In this document: positions 44,178-52,045 of the stretch, piece by piece
How the letters are laid out: each line of letters starts with the position of its first letter
Numbering within the stretch: position 1 is the first letter of the stretch
NCBI RefSeq assembly: GCF_017875325.1
Contig: NZ_JAGGMN010000001.1
Coordinates: 434,001-498,000, forward strand
From: Methanofollis sp. W23
Lineage (GTDB): Archaea; Halobacteriota; Methanomicrobia; Methanomicrobiales; Methanofollaceae
Reading direction: 5' to 3'
DNA length: 64,000 bases
Made by a program: the position numbers and the translations under genes
Notes under the pieces: generated by a model
What the model was told of the DNA's origin: nothing
Databases searched by the model: none
What the model saw: the letters and a program-made list of their open reading frames with translations, nothing else

Positions 44178-45254
44178 ATGAAAGGGCTAATTCTATCCGG
44201 CGGGCATGGTATCAGACTCAGACCACTCACCTACTCCCAGCAGAAGCAACTGATCCCGGTTGCCAACAAACCGATCCTCTTCTACTGCATCCAGGATCTC
44301 ATCGACGCCGGGATCCACTCGATCGGGATCATCATCGGCCCGAACAGGGAACAGGTCATCAGCGAGGTGACCGCCCGGGAATGGGACGCCGAGATCGAGT
44401 TCATCACCCAGGACCGCCCTGGAGGCCTGGCCCATGCGGTCAGGGTCGCGGGCCCGTTCCTCGGCGACGACCCCTTCGTGATGTACCTCGGCGACAACAT
44501 CCTGCTTGGGGGCATCAGGAAATTTGTGCAGGACTTTGTGGAGTCGAAGGCGGAGGCAAGTCTGCTCCTCACAAAAGTTGCCCACCCGGAAGAGTATGGG
44601 GTCGCCCTTGTCGACGAGCAGAAGAAGGTGATCGTCCAGCTCCTTGAAAAACCGAAGAACCCGCCCTCAGACCTGGGGATCGTCGGGATCTACGGGCTGA
44701 CACCCAGGATCTTCGAGGCGATCGAGCATATCGCCCCGTCGTGGCGGGGCGAACTCGAGATCACCGACGCCCTCCACTGGCTGATCCTCAATGGCCATGA
44801 CGTCACCTACAACCTGGTCGAGGGGTGGTGGAAGGACACCGGGAAACCAGAAGATCTCCTGGACGCCAACCGTCTCATCCTCGACGCCCTTGTCGCGGAG
44901 AACGGGGAAGACCCGGTCTGCGGGGTGGCCGAGGGGAGCACGGTCGCGGGGCGGTGCCGGATCGGGAAGAACACGGTCATCAAGGAGAACTCGGTGGTGA
45001 AAGGTCCGGTGGTCATCGGCGACGACTGTATCATCTCCAACACCTATCTGGGGCCGTACACCAGCATCGGGAACGGGTCGCACCTTGCAAACACCGAGAT
45101 CGAGGACTCGATCGTGATGGAGGGGACGGTGATCATGAACTCTGAGCGGATCGTGGAGAGTTTGATCGGGAAGAACGTGACCATCAACCGGAACGGCCGG
45201 CATCCTGGCGGGCGGCGGTTTGTGATCGGCGACAACTCGAATGTGGTCATCTGA
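44178..45254 (+). CDS. Glucose-1-phosphate thymidylyltransferase, long form
   Basis: A 358-residue nucleotidyltransferase that should activate glucose-1-phosphate as dTDP-glucose. The N-terminal catalytic domain has GGHGIRLRPLT (usually GG-GTRLRPLT), VANKPILFYCI, YLGDNILLGGI, EYGVALVD and GWWKDTGKPEDLL. The C-terminal 120 residues form a left-handed beta-helix (hexapeptide repeats such as CRIGKNTVIKENSVVKGPVVIGDDCIISNTYL). This marks the long type found in archaea and antibiotic clusters rather than the short RmlA. It is followed 15 bases later by the dehydratase. Confidence 0.9.
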   Translation: MKGLILSGGHGIRLRPLTYSQQKQLIPVANKPILFYCIQDLIDAGIHSIGIIIGPNREQVISEVTAREWDAEIEFITQDRPGGLAHAVRVAGPFLGDDPFVMYLGDNILLGGIRKFVQDFVESKAEASLLLTKVAHPEEYGVALVDEQKKVIVQLLEKPKNPPSDLGIVGIYGLTPRIFEAIEHIAPSWRGELEITDALHWLILNGHDVTYNLVEGWWKDTGKPEDLLDANRLILDALVAENGEDPVCGVAEGSTVAGRCRIGKNTVIKENSVVKGPVVIGDDCIISNTYLGPYTSIGNGSHLANTEIEDSIVMEGTVIMNSERIVESLIGKNVTINRNGRHPGGRRFVIGDNSNVVI

Positions 45255-45269
45255 AGGGGAGGGAGCGAC

Positions 45270-46226
45270 GTGAAGATTGTCATCACCGGCGGTGCCGGAT
45301 TTATCGGGTGCAACTTTGTTCGTCTCATGCGTTCGAGGCACCCTGAGGCAGAGATTACGGTCTTTGACAAGTTGACGTATGCAGGACGGATGGAGAACCT
45401 CCAGGGGTGCAACGGCCAGATCGAGTTTGTGAAGGGAGACATCTGTGCGGCCGAGGAGGTGGCGGCGCTCGGGGACTGCGACCTCCTCTTCAACTTCGCC
45501 GCCGAGACCCATGTCGACCGTTCGATCGAGGACGCCGGGGTTTTTGTGCGGACCGACGTCCTCGGCACGCACACTCTCCTTGAACATGCCCTGCACCACG
45601 ACGTCGGGCGCTTTGTCCAGGTCAGCACCGACGAGGTCTATGGGAGCGTGCCGGCCGGCTACTCGCGGGAGCACGACCCCATGTGCCCGTCTTCCCCGTA
45701 CTCGGCGAGCAAGTGCGGGGCCGAGATGCTGGTGAAGGCCTACCATACCACCTATGGCCTGGACGCCGTCATCACCAGGAGTTCAAACAACTTCGGGCCG
45801 TACCAGTACCCTGAGAAACTCATCCCTGTCCTGATCCTCAGGGCGCTGCGGGACCAGCACCTCCCGATCTATGGGAGCGGCCAGAATGTCAGGGACTGGA
45901 TCTATGTCGTCGACAACTGTGAGGGGATCGCCGTCGCCGCCGAGGAGGGGAAGTCTGGTGAGGCCTATAATATCGGCGGCGGGAACGAGCGGACGAACCT
46001 GGAGATCGCACGGGCGGTCCTGGCGATCCTCCACAAGCCAGAGAGCCTCATCACCCATGTGGCCGACCGACCGGGGCATGACCAGCGCTATGCCCTCGAC
46101 TGTTCGAGGATGCGCGAGATCGGGTGGAAACCGCGGTTCCTCTTCATGGACGCCCTGAGACATACCTGCAGGTGGTACCAGGAGAATGAGCGGTGGTATG
46201 CCCCGCTCCTCCAGGTGAGCACCTGA
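45270..46226 (+). CDS. rfbB: dTDP-glucose 4,6-dehydratase
   Basis: A 318-residue extended short-chain dehydrogenase catalysing the second step of deoxysugar synthesis. NAD binding is GGAGFIG at 7-13. The catalytic features are STDEVYG and the YSASK motif near residue 147. RSSNNFGPYQYPEKLIP and NIGGGNERTN are RmlB signatures. GGGGAGGGAG precedes the GTG start. No rmlC or rmlD follows, so only dTDP-4-keto-6-deoxyglucose synthesis is encoded here; the product probably feeds surface glycan or S-layer glycosylation. Confidence 0.93.
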   Translation: MKIVITGGAGFIGCNFVRLMRSRHPEAEITVFDKLTYAGRMENLQGCNGQIEFVKGDICAAEEVAALGDCDLLFNFAAETHVDRSIEDAGVFVRTDVLGTHTLLEHALHHDVGRFVQVSTDEVYGSVPAGYSREHDPMCPSSPYSASKCGAEMLVKAYHTTYGLDAVITRSSNNFGPYQYPEKLIPVLILRALRDQHLPIYGSGQNVRDWIYVVDNCEGIAVAAEEGKSGEAYNIGGGNERTNLEIARAVLAILHKPESLITHVADRPGHDQRYALDCSRMREIGWKPRFLFMDALRHTCRWYQENERWYAPLLQVST

Positions 46227-46732
46227 ACTTTTTCTTTCAAGTCTTTCAAGACCTCTGCCGCCTGGTTGCCGCCCGCCACGGGCCCCTTGGTGGGAGACTG
46301 GTGGATCAGGTGAGGGGGGGGCTCTGTCATGGTCCCATTGGACCGGCATCTCACTTGAGTCGCGCTCGCCCCGGGAATCGGTGAGAGTTTCTACAGAACC
46401 CTGATTTCGACTCTGTAGAATCTGGCATGAGTCGAGAGCACGCTTCAGGCATATGGGATGAAAATATCATCTCAAATTTGATCAATTCTTGACCCTCATC
46501 CTTTTACGAATGAGGAGTGATCGAAGTCGAGCATCATGCCGCCCCCCAAACCCTCGCACCATGATAGGTCGAGGACGGCAGTCCCTCTTCAAGAATTTAG
46601 AATATGCCTTCCCGGCCCAATCTTCACCCCTGGAGTCCGGGGAGCGGCACGCCACTGGGGCGATTCATGAGGGAAGGCGGGAGAATCACGCGTGCTCCCA
46701 TAAAGGGTGAGCGTTTTTACGGGGCTCTTATT
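46227..46732. other. Gap with a miniature element and adjoining ends
   Basis: One element end (TTCTACAGAACC, 46389-46400) and the start of the next (GACTCTGTAGAA, 46409-46420) lie only 8 bases apart, so two copies were once adjacent. Positions 46227-46380 show no supported feature. Confidence 0.6.
46409..46727. mobile_element. Miniature inverted-repeat element with two hairpin modules
   Basis: The left terminal segment is at 46409-46468 (GGCATGAGTCGAGAGCACGC, then CATATGGGATGAAAATATC). A spacer ending TCGAAGTCGAGCATCATGCC is nearly identical to that at 40386-40404. Modules GCCGCCCCCC...GGACGGCAG and GCCTTCCCGGCCC...GGGAAGGC follow (46538-46679). A decayed right end reaches about 46727 (TTTTTACGGGGCTC). 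Confidence 0.72.
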
Positions 46733-47547
46733 TCAGAATCTTCGTACTTCTCCCTCCTCGACCCTCTTGTATGAGGTCTTTGCCAGTTCTCCGGGGGTGA
46801 AAAGGATCGAGCACCTCACTTCGCTCCCATCGATCCCGACCTCCTCTATACCCGCGCCGCTCCCGTGCTCGGTCTTCACGGTCTTGTCGGGGATAGGGAC
46901 CGTGCAGACTGAGAGGTAAAAGACCGGCGAGGAGGCACCTGCGGTCGAGGCCCACTCAAGAGGAGTGAGGGTTTAGTTCTCCATGAGGTACACCCTGACG
47001 GCGGGGGGAGCATAGGTCACGCCCCTGATCTCATTCAGGCGAATGGTCCAGTTCCCTTTCCCATACAATCCGTCTGGACCGACTGCTTCGAGGTCTTTGA
47101 AGACCTGGTCTGGATGGGGGATGCTAGGGAGCGCGCGGTCTTTGGTCGGTGTGACGCTCACGGTGCCGTCCTGTTGGTAGTAGGCATTGAAGTGCTGACG
47201 CGCTCCATCGATCACGCCTGAAAAAATGAGGTTCATCCGGACGATACGCCCGTCCTCCCGACGGGGGTTTGCACCCCCCGGACCCCCCGCCACACGATAG
47301 GTCAAGGATGGCATCCCGTCTATCAGGATCTTCTTTTCAGCCTTCCCGGCCCAATCTTCATCCCGGGGGTCCGGGGGCAGCGCCCCCGGCGGGAGGCTAT
47401 GGGAAGGCGAATGACACGCATTTTTCCTACGATAAGTGAGGGTTTCTACAGAGCCCTTATCATCCCGCTCTCTTCCATCACCCCGCTACACCCCGCGGTG
47501 CAGAGGAGAAGAATCAGGAGTCCGGGAATGGAATATGAGGAGTGCAT
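46733..47547 (-). pseudogene. Lipoprotein gene broken by a repeat element and a stop codon
   Basis: An intact lipoprotein start at 47547 (MHSSYSIPGLLILLLCTAGC lipobox, then SGVMEE) is preceded by a TATA box placed for a leaderless message. After about 26 residues the frame runs into repeat DNA (47250-47455) and stops at 47446. Beyond the repeat, in another frame, coding-like sequence resumes (from about 47236: MNLIFSGVIDGARQHFNAYY, VFKDLEAVGPDGLYGKGNW). It meets a TAA at 46973-46975 and continues in the same frame for 79 more residues (TLTPLEWASTAGASSPVFYL, GSGAGIEEVGIDGSEVRCSI) to a TGA at 46733. The intact protein would have had about 200 residues. The middle may be partly lost. Family unknown. 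Confidence 0.68.
47250..47455. mobile_element. Miniature element copy inside the lipoprotein pseudogene
   Basis: It contains the hairpin GGGGGTTTGCACCCCCCGG, the GCCTTCCC...GGGAAGGC module with CCGGGGGCAGCGCCCCCGG, then GACACGCATTTTTCCTACGA and the right end TTTCTACAGAGCC (47443-47455). The same right half is at 63330-63392. The left end is missing or unrecognisable next to the coding remnant at 47236. Confidence 0.72.
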
Positions 47548-48453
47548 GGGTCCACGCACCATAATATATTCCACATGCGATAATTGTTGCTGATATCCTT
47601 GGCGATGGAGAGGAGCAGGAGACCGAGACCATGCTCCTGCCTCTTCCCCCTTCGCTCGTTCTCGTAAGATTAAGAGAGGGGCGGGGAAGGCAGGATAGGT
47701 GATCATGACGAGAGGGGGGCACAGGTCCACACACCATGGCGACCCACGATCATGTTCAATCGTGTATGCGTAAGCCGGAGGTTCATGCCCGATTCTACAG
47801 AGTCCTCAGGTATGGCTGGCGAGTGACGGGGTGTCATGAGGGACGTTCGCCCGCATGACGATTGGCACATGTGCACCTGGTATGCACCGAAATTGTACTG
47901 AAAACGTGCAATGAAAGCGGACGGAGGAGTGGTCTTAGAGTACCTATTCTAGAGAGAGGAGAGAGAGATCTCTCTCTCATAGTACTCTATTGCACCAGAT
48001 TGAAGGAACACCCACCACGCTCGATCGGGCAGGGTCTCTGTGGATGTGTGTGCGCGATCGGGATCAGGGTGCAGATGAGGATCAAATCGCTGGTAAAAAA
48101 GTTTGATTGAAGAATGGGATTCAAAATATCTCTTATTCGGTGGCAGTCGTGGTGTGCAAACGGGTGTATGCCGGTGCACAGGTGCAAACAAGACGACGAT
48201 GCATTTTCTCGCCGGCATGCGGCGGGACTGTTGTTCAAGGGTCTGTGGAGAAGAGTGTGGTGCTCATCGAATATAGGATTTGTTTGTGAGTTCTCTCCTA
48301 GAAAAAGATGTGAGGATAGATCATCCCGTGCCTTCACGGATCGATGCGTCGGAGAACCGATCGTTTCAGCACCCCGTGATGGAGATGCTCACCACAGGAC
48401 GGTAAGCACCAGAAAAATGGCGAACGAGTTTTTCCTCGTGCCGTCTCTTCGGT
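47548..48453. other. Gap with pseudogene promoter and scattered repeat remains
   Basis: ATAATATATT at 47561-47570 is the TATA box of the broken lipoprotein gene on the minus strand. A right-end segment lies at 47755-47805 (GGTTCATGCCCGATTCTACA). A perfect palindrome GAGAGAGATCTCTCTC is at 47961-47976. I see no gene; ORFs across 47860-48470 have unconvincing compositions. Confidence 0.5.
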
Positions 48454-48792
48454 TCATGCTCCCTGCTTAAACGATTCGTTGAAGAAGAGGAACGACGTGT
48501 CGTTATATTTCATCATCAGGTCATCACCCAGATAAACGGAATCGGTACGGTTGGCATTATCTCTGATTTTATAGTAGGTCGGGTAGGGTTTGTTCAGGTC
48601 GGGAGAATTCGGTACCTCCGCACCTCCGCCTCGTACTTCTCCGGCCTCTTCATCGACGGTGAAGGCGAAGAGGATGTCCTGGTACCTGATGAAGAGTTTT
48701 GGATCTCGATCGCAGCTGGGATCATTTCGCGGGCACGAATGAAATATCACTGCAATTTTTTCCGGAATTCCTCCGCGCCCGAGCAGTTCCAT
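48454..48792 (-). CDS. Hypothetical protein, possibly a truncated remnant
   Basis: A 112-residue ORF whose translation looks coding (KLFIRYQDILFAFTVDEEAG, YYKIRDNANRTDSVYLGDDL, NDTSFLFFNESFKQGA), with NxT/S sequons suggesting an exterior protein. It has no signal peptide. Its ATG lies four bases after the stop of the TPR-PIN gene. It may be a real partner in that operon or the 3-prime remnant of a surface-protein gene whose 5-prime part was lost when the AT-rich gene arrived. I do not recognise it. Confidence 0.5.
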   Translation of the reverse strand: MELLGRGGIPEKIAVIFHSCPRNDPSCDRDPKLFIRYQDILFAFTVDEEAGEVRGGGAEVPNSPDLNKPYPTYYKIRDNANRTDSVYLGDDLMMKYNDTSFLFFNESFKQGA

Positions 48793-48795
48793 TTT

Positions 48796-51700
48796 TCACG
48801 ATTGGGACGAATGGGAGTCACCATTGAGCAAATTAGATCGTCTCTGTGTTATTATGGATTGTACATACTCCCCAAAAATTTTCGAGGATTCGCTTTCGAG
48901 CAAATTTCCACATTCTTTCTCAAGAAGATCTAATTCTGATGATTTACTTTGAGATATGACTTTTTTCCAAATTTGTTTAAGATCATATTTTAAAATCTCG
49001 GCATCAGCCATCTGTTTCATCTCACATCTCTGATGAATTGTAAAAATCATTCTTTCTGTAATTAGCATTAACCATCTTGTTTTGTCCTCATATAATGATC
49101 CAGATTCCCACAATTTGTCGATAAAATATTCCAATTGACGAATATATGCAGCAGGTCTTACTTCGGGTATTGTGATGTGATTTATTAAGTGGTAGGACCT
49201 TAAATGAATTTTACAATCATCATTCATTACAATGTGAAATAGATCTTCACCATCGAATGGTAAAATAATGTACATCCGATCCGCTAAAGTTCCGATTGCA
49301 ATCCCATACGATTTTGAGTCAATGTAATTTTCATCCAATAAATAATTCAAAAAAATGAACGTTGTTGTTCCTTTAACTTTAAATGACTTCGATAATCTGA
49401 TAAGATTAAAATCATCCGTGAATAACACAGAATTGTCTCCATTTGATGCCAAATCTATTGAGTCGACTATCCATTCATCTAGATGTTTGGAAATAGCAGT
49501 ATATTTTGCAGGGTTAGCATCAATGTCCTTTATTGTGATGGAACTTGAATGTCGGATAAAATCCCATAATCTTCTTAGATCCTGATTCTCGTACGAAATA
49601 AGATCAGACTGTATTGTATCGAAAAGTGATTTGGTTATTAGTAGTGTACCTGGGATTTTTTCTAACTCCTCAAGCAATCCCATTTTTGATAGATTTAATA
49701 ACGAAGAATAATCAAAAACGAAAACATTCCCACCATTGAAATTGTCTTTTATCTCCTGTTGTGATTCTTCATCTGGAGGGAAATAGCGCAAATGAAAACT
49801 AGGATCATTTAATCTATCCATCAACACGGGAAATCTCAAATGATGAGCATTTGCAAGGATATACAGGGGCACTTGATACTCTTGAATGACTTTTTTTGAT
49901 CTTTGGTCACTTTCAATGGCGTCTGTAACGTAATCTATAATTTCTTGAGGTGTTTTGTCATCATTTTCGTCGACAGGGATCATTTTGAGAATTTTTTGAT
50001 CGGGGAATCTTTTGTCATATTCTTTAATGCTAGATATAAATCTGTCAGTTTCTTTATCTTTATCGTTGTCAATGTATCTTTGTATCATAGCATAATGATG
50101 AGCAAAAATCCGCTCTTCATCTTCAGATCCTTTGGCTACACTTCTCGCTTTATTGATGTGCTGAAGCATTCCGGCTTTATTTCCTAATAATGCTTCAATA
50201 ATGCTCATATAAATCCAGAATCGAACATCTTTTTTGGATTCAGCTTCAGATTCCAGAGGTTTGAATATTCTCTTTGCTTCTTCAGGACTGCCTCGATTTA
50301 GGAAAATCCAACCCAGTTTTAATTTTGTGTTGTAGGGATATTTTTCCCATTCTTTAAGTGAAAATAATTTGTACGAGGCCGAACTAAAATTACGACAATT
50401 CAATTCATTTACAAAATCCAGAAATTCGATTATATTTTGTTCATTCTCAGATAAAATCGACAAATTAATAGTCGATCGAATTTGTCGGAATTCACCTTCT
50501 TTTGATTTATTAAGCCAACTTGAGCAGATGTAAACGTCTTTTTTTATTCTTTCTTGGAAGAGTGAACCTGTCTCTCCAGTACATAGCGACAAAGCGAGTT
50601 TATAATTATTTAATGCATTTTCAACACAATCTGTTTTCTTTAGTTTTGGCACCAGTTCAAACTCGGAAGATAAACAATCTTCTGCAAGCGCAATCTCTCG
50701 ATACGCTTCAGCTTTTACCGCGTAATGATCTGGATCTTGAGGGTTCAACTCAATCGAATTATTGATGAATCGGAGTGATTGCCCTGGATTTTTCGTTGAA
50801 AGATAGAACTTCGCAATAACATTCGACAGAATATCATCTTTTTTCGTAATATCTTGAATATTATTTGAATTTTCAAAAAATTCTATTGTTTCAGAGGGTG
50901 ATTTTGTTAACCCGATACCCAACAAATATATTTCAAGTTTTTTGGGATCTTTCTCATCAGAATTATCCCATAGAGGTTTTGCTATAGAGAATGATTTTTC
51001 GTAGTTCTCTGTTCCACCTTTGTTGATATAGACAGATGCCAATGTCCATTTTGCTTCTTCATATGAAGGATTATGTTCCAAAGATTGTTTGGCATAATAT
51101 TCGGCGGTATCATAATTCCCGCCTAATTCTTTATCCCGATTATAAACTATTGCTAACAAATTATATGCTGTTGATAGCATTTTTTTATTGTCTTGTGGTT
51201 TATTATTAAGAATTCCAATGACAGAGATTATTTTTCTTTTGGCATCCTCATATTGCTTAGTTTTAATTAGCGCCAATGAATCCTTGAGTTCATCATCAAT
51301 ATACTCAATACGAACAGTACTTGAAATGATACCAGGAAGTACCTGAGAGGATGAAATCATTTCTTTTAGTTTCTTAAACTGTTCTTTGGTTTCTTTATGG
51401 CGCTCTTCTGCTTTGTATTCATGCGCAAGAAGCTCATCCTTAGAAATCAACTCTTGAAGTACTCTGTTACATATCTCTCGGATGTATGAAAATAATTTCT
51501 TGGCAAGATTTTCATTTGATTTCTCTTTTAATGGCTTTTTCTCACAGAAAAATTGAACAAATTCATTTTCAATTTCTGAGGGTAAGTTATCGGATTTTAT
51601 ATAGATTTGAGAAATAATCTCTATAATCTCATCTGATTTAAAAAAAACATCAAGGGCATCTATGTCTTCATCAGATATCTCATCAAGAATTACTTCTTCT

Positions 51701-51846
51701 TTGAATCTGTCTTTGTATGAAATGGAATGCAAGTAATCCTCAATATCTTGCTGACGGAGGATACCTGAGGAAAATTTTTTGATACCTGAAGTGATCCCTG
51801 AAGAAACTAAATTTAGGAATATCGCTCCGGTTAGGGGGTCTGTCAT
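48796..51846 (-). CDS. TPR protein with C-terminal PIN-like nuclease domain
   Basis: A 1016-residue protein. The N-terminal 130 residues are helical (LVSSGITSGIKKFSSGIL, then acidic helices). A central solenoid (about 170-640) contains tetratricopeptide-like repeats (YNLLAIVYNRDKELGGNYDTAEYYAKQSLEHNPSYEEAKWTLASVY). The region 700-860 looks like a PIN nuclease: D712 in VFVFDYSSLL, and the paired acids D811-D812 in VLFTDDFNLIRLSK. The gene is very AT-rich against its GC-rich surroundings, suggesting transfer. ACTTATATTC centred about 28 bases upstream predicts a leaderless start at 51846; an ATG at 51903 is in frame. A sensor-effector role in defence or RNA cleavage is possible but unproven. 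Confidence 0.78.
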   Translation of the reverse strand: MTDPLTGAIFLNLVSSGITSGIKKFSSGILRQQDIEDYLHSISYKDRFKEEVILDEISDEDIDALDVFFKSDEIIEIISQIYIKSDNLPSEIENEFVQFFCEKKPLKEKSNENLAKKLFSYIREICNRVLQELISKDELLAHEYKAEERHKETKEQFKKLKEMISSSQVLPGIISSTVRIEYIDDELKDSLALIKTKQYEDAKRKIISVIGILNNKPQDNKKMLSTAYNLLAIVYNRDKELGGNYDTAEYYAKQSLEHNPSYEEAKWTLASVYINKGGTENYEKSFSIAKPLWDNSDEKDPKKLEIYLLGIGLTKSPSETIEFFENSNNIQDITKKDDILSNVIAKFYLSTKNPGQSLRFINNSIELNPQDPDHYAVKAEAYREIALAEDCLSSEFELVPKLKKTDCVENALNNYKLALSLCTGETGSLFQERIKKDVYICSSWLNKSKEGEFRQIRSTINLSILSENEQNIIEFLDFVNELNCRNFSSASYKLFSLKEWEKYPYNTKLKLGWIFLNRGSPEEAKRIFKPLESEAESKKDVRFWIYMSIIEALLGNKAGMLQHINKARSVAKGSEDEERIFAHHYAMIQRYIDNDKDKETDRFISSIKEYDKRFPDQKILKMIPVDENDDKTPQEIIDYVTDAIESDQRSKKVIQEYQVPLYILANAHHLRFPVLMDRLNDPSFHLRYFPPDEESQQEIKDNFNGGNVFVFDYSSLLNLSKMGLLEELEKIPGTLLITKSLFDTIQSDLISYENQDLRRLWDFIRHSSSITIKDIDANPAKYTAISKHLDEWIVDSIDLASNGDNSVLFTDDFNLIRLSKSFKVKGTTTFIFLNYLLDENYIDSKSYGIAIGTLADRMYIILPFDGEDLFHIVMNDDCKIHLRSYHLINHITIPEVRPAAYIRQLEYFIDKLWESGSLYEDKTRWLMLITERMIFTIHQRCEMKQMADAEILKYDLKQIWKKVISQSKSSELDLLEKECGNLLESESSKIFGEYVQSIITQRRSNLLNGDSHSSQS

Positions 51847-51919
51847 TATAACAAAATATTCATGTTGGGGGAATATAAGTACGTTGACGAAGGTATAAGG
51901 CATGATGGAGACAGAGGGC

Positions 51920-51975
51920 CGCTCCCATCACAGGATCTTCACCGCCATCTTGTGCCGGGAGGCGGTGAGCGTTTC
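51920..51975. repeat. Decayed GCCGCCC-type hairpin module
   Basis: GGCCGCTCCCATCACAGGAT followed by CTTCACCGCCATCTTGTGCC is nearly identical to the start of the module at 25981 (GCCGCCCCCCATCACAGGAT, then CTTCACCCCCATCTCGCGCC). The hairpin itself is truncated. Confidence 0.6.
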
Positions 51976-52045
51976 TGAACCCACTGCCGCTCTATCAGAA
52001 GGGGAAGAATAGAGGAATTCACCAGGACTGAGAAACCGTTGATCC

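Noticed and set aside
43889-44230. A 113-codon minus-strand ORF with a plausible helical stretch (DWISILKGLIKDRAENESYL)
   Set aside because: It overlaps the TATA box and start of the nucleotide-sugar operon, has no promoter of its own, and only about 50 residues look coding; at most a gene remnant.
46973-46975. Recoding of the in-frame stop in the lipoprotein remnant
   Set aside because: The codon is TAA; methanogen recoding involves TAG (pyrrolysine) or TGA (selenocysteine), and the same gene is also split by a repeat, so a pseudogene is the simpler reading.
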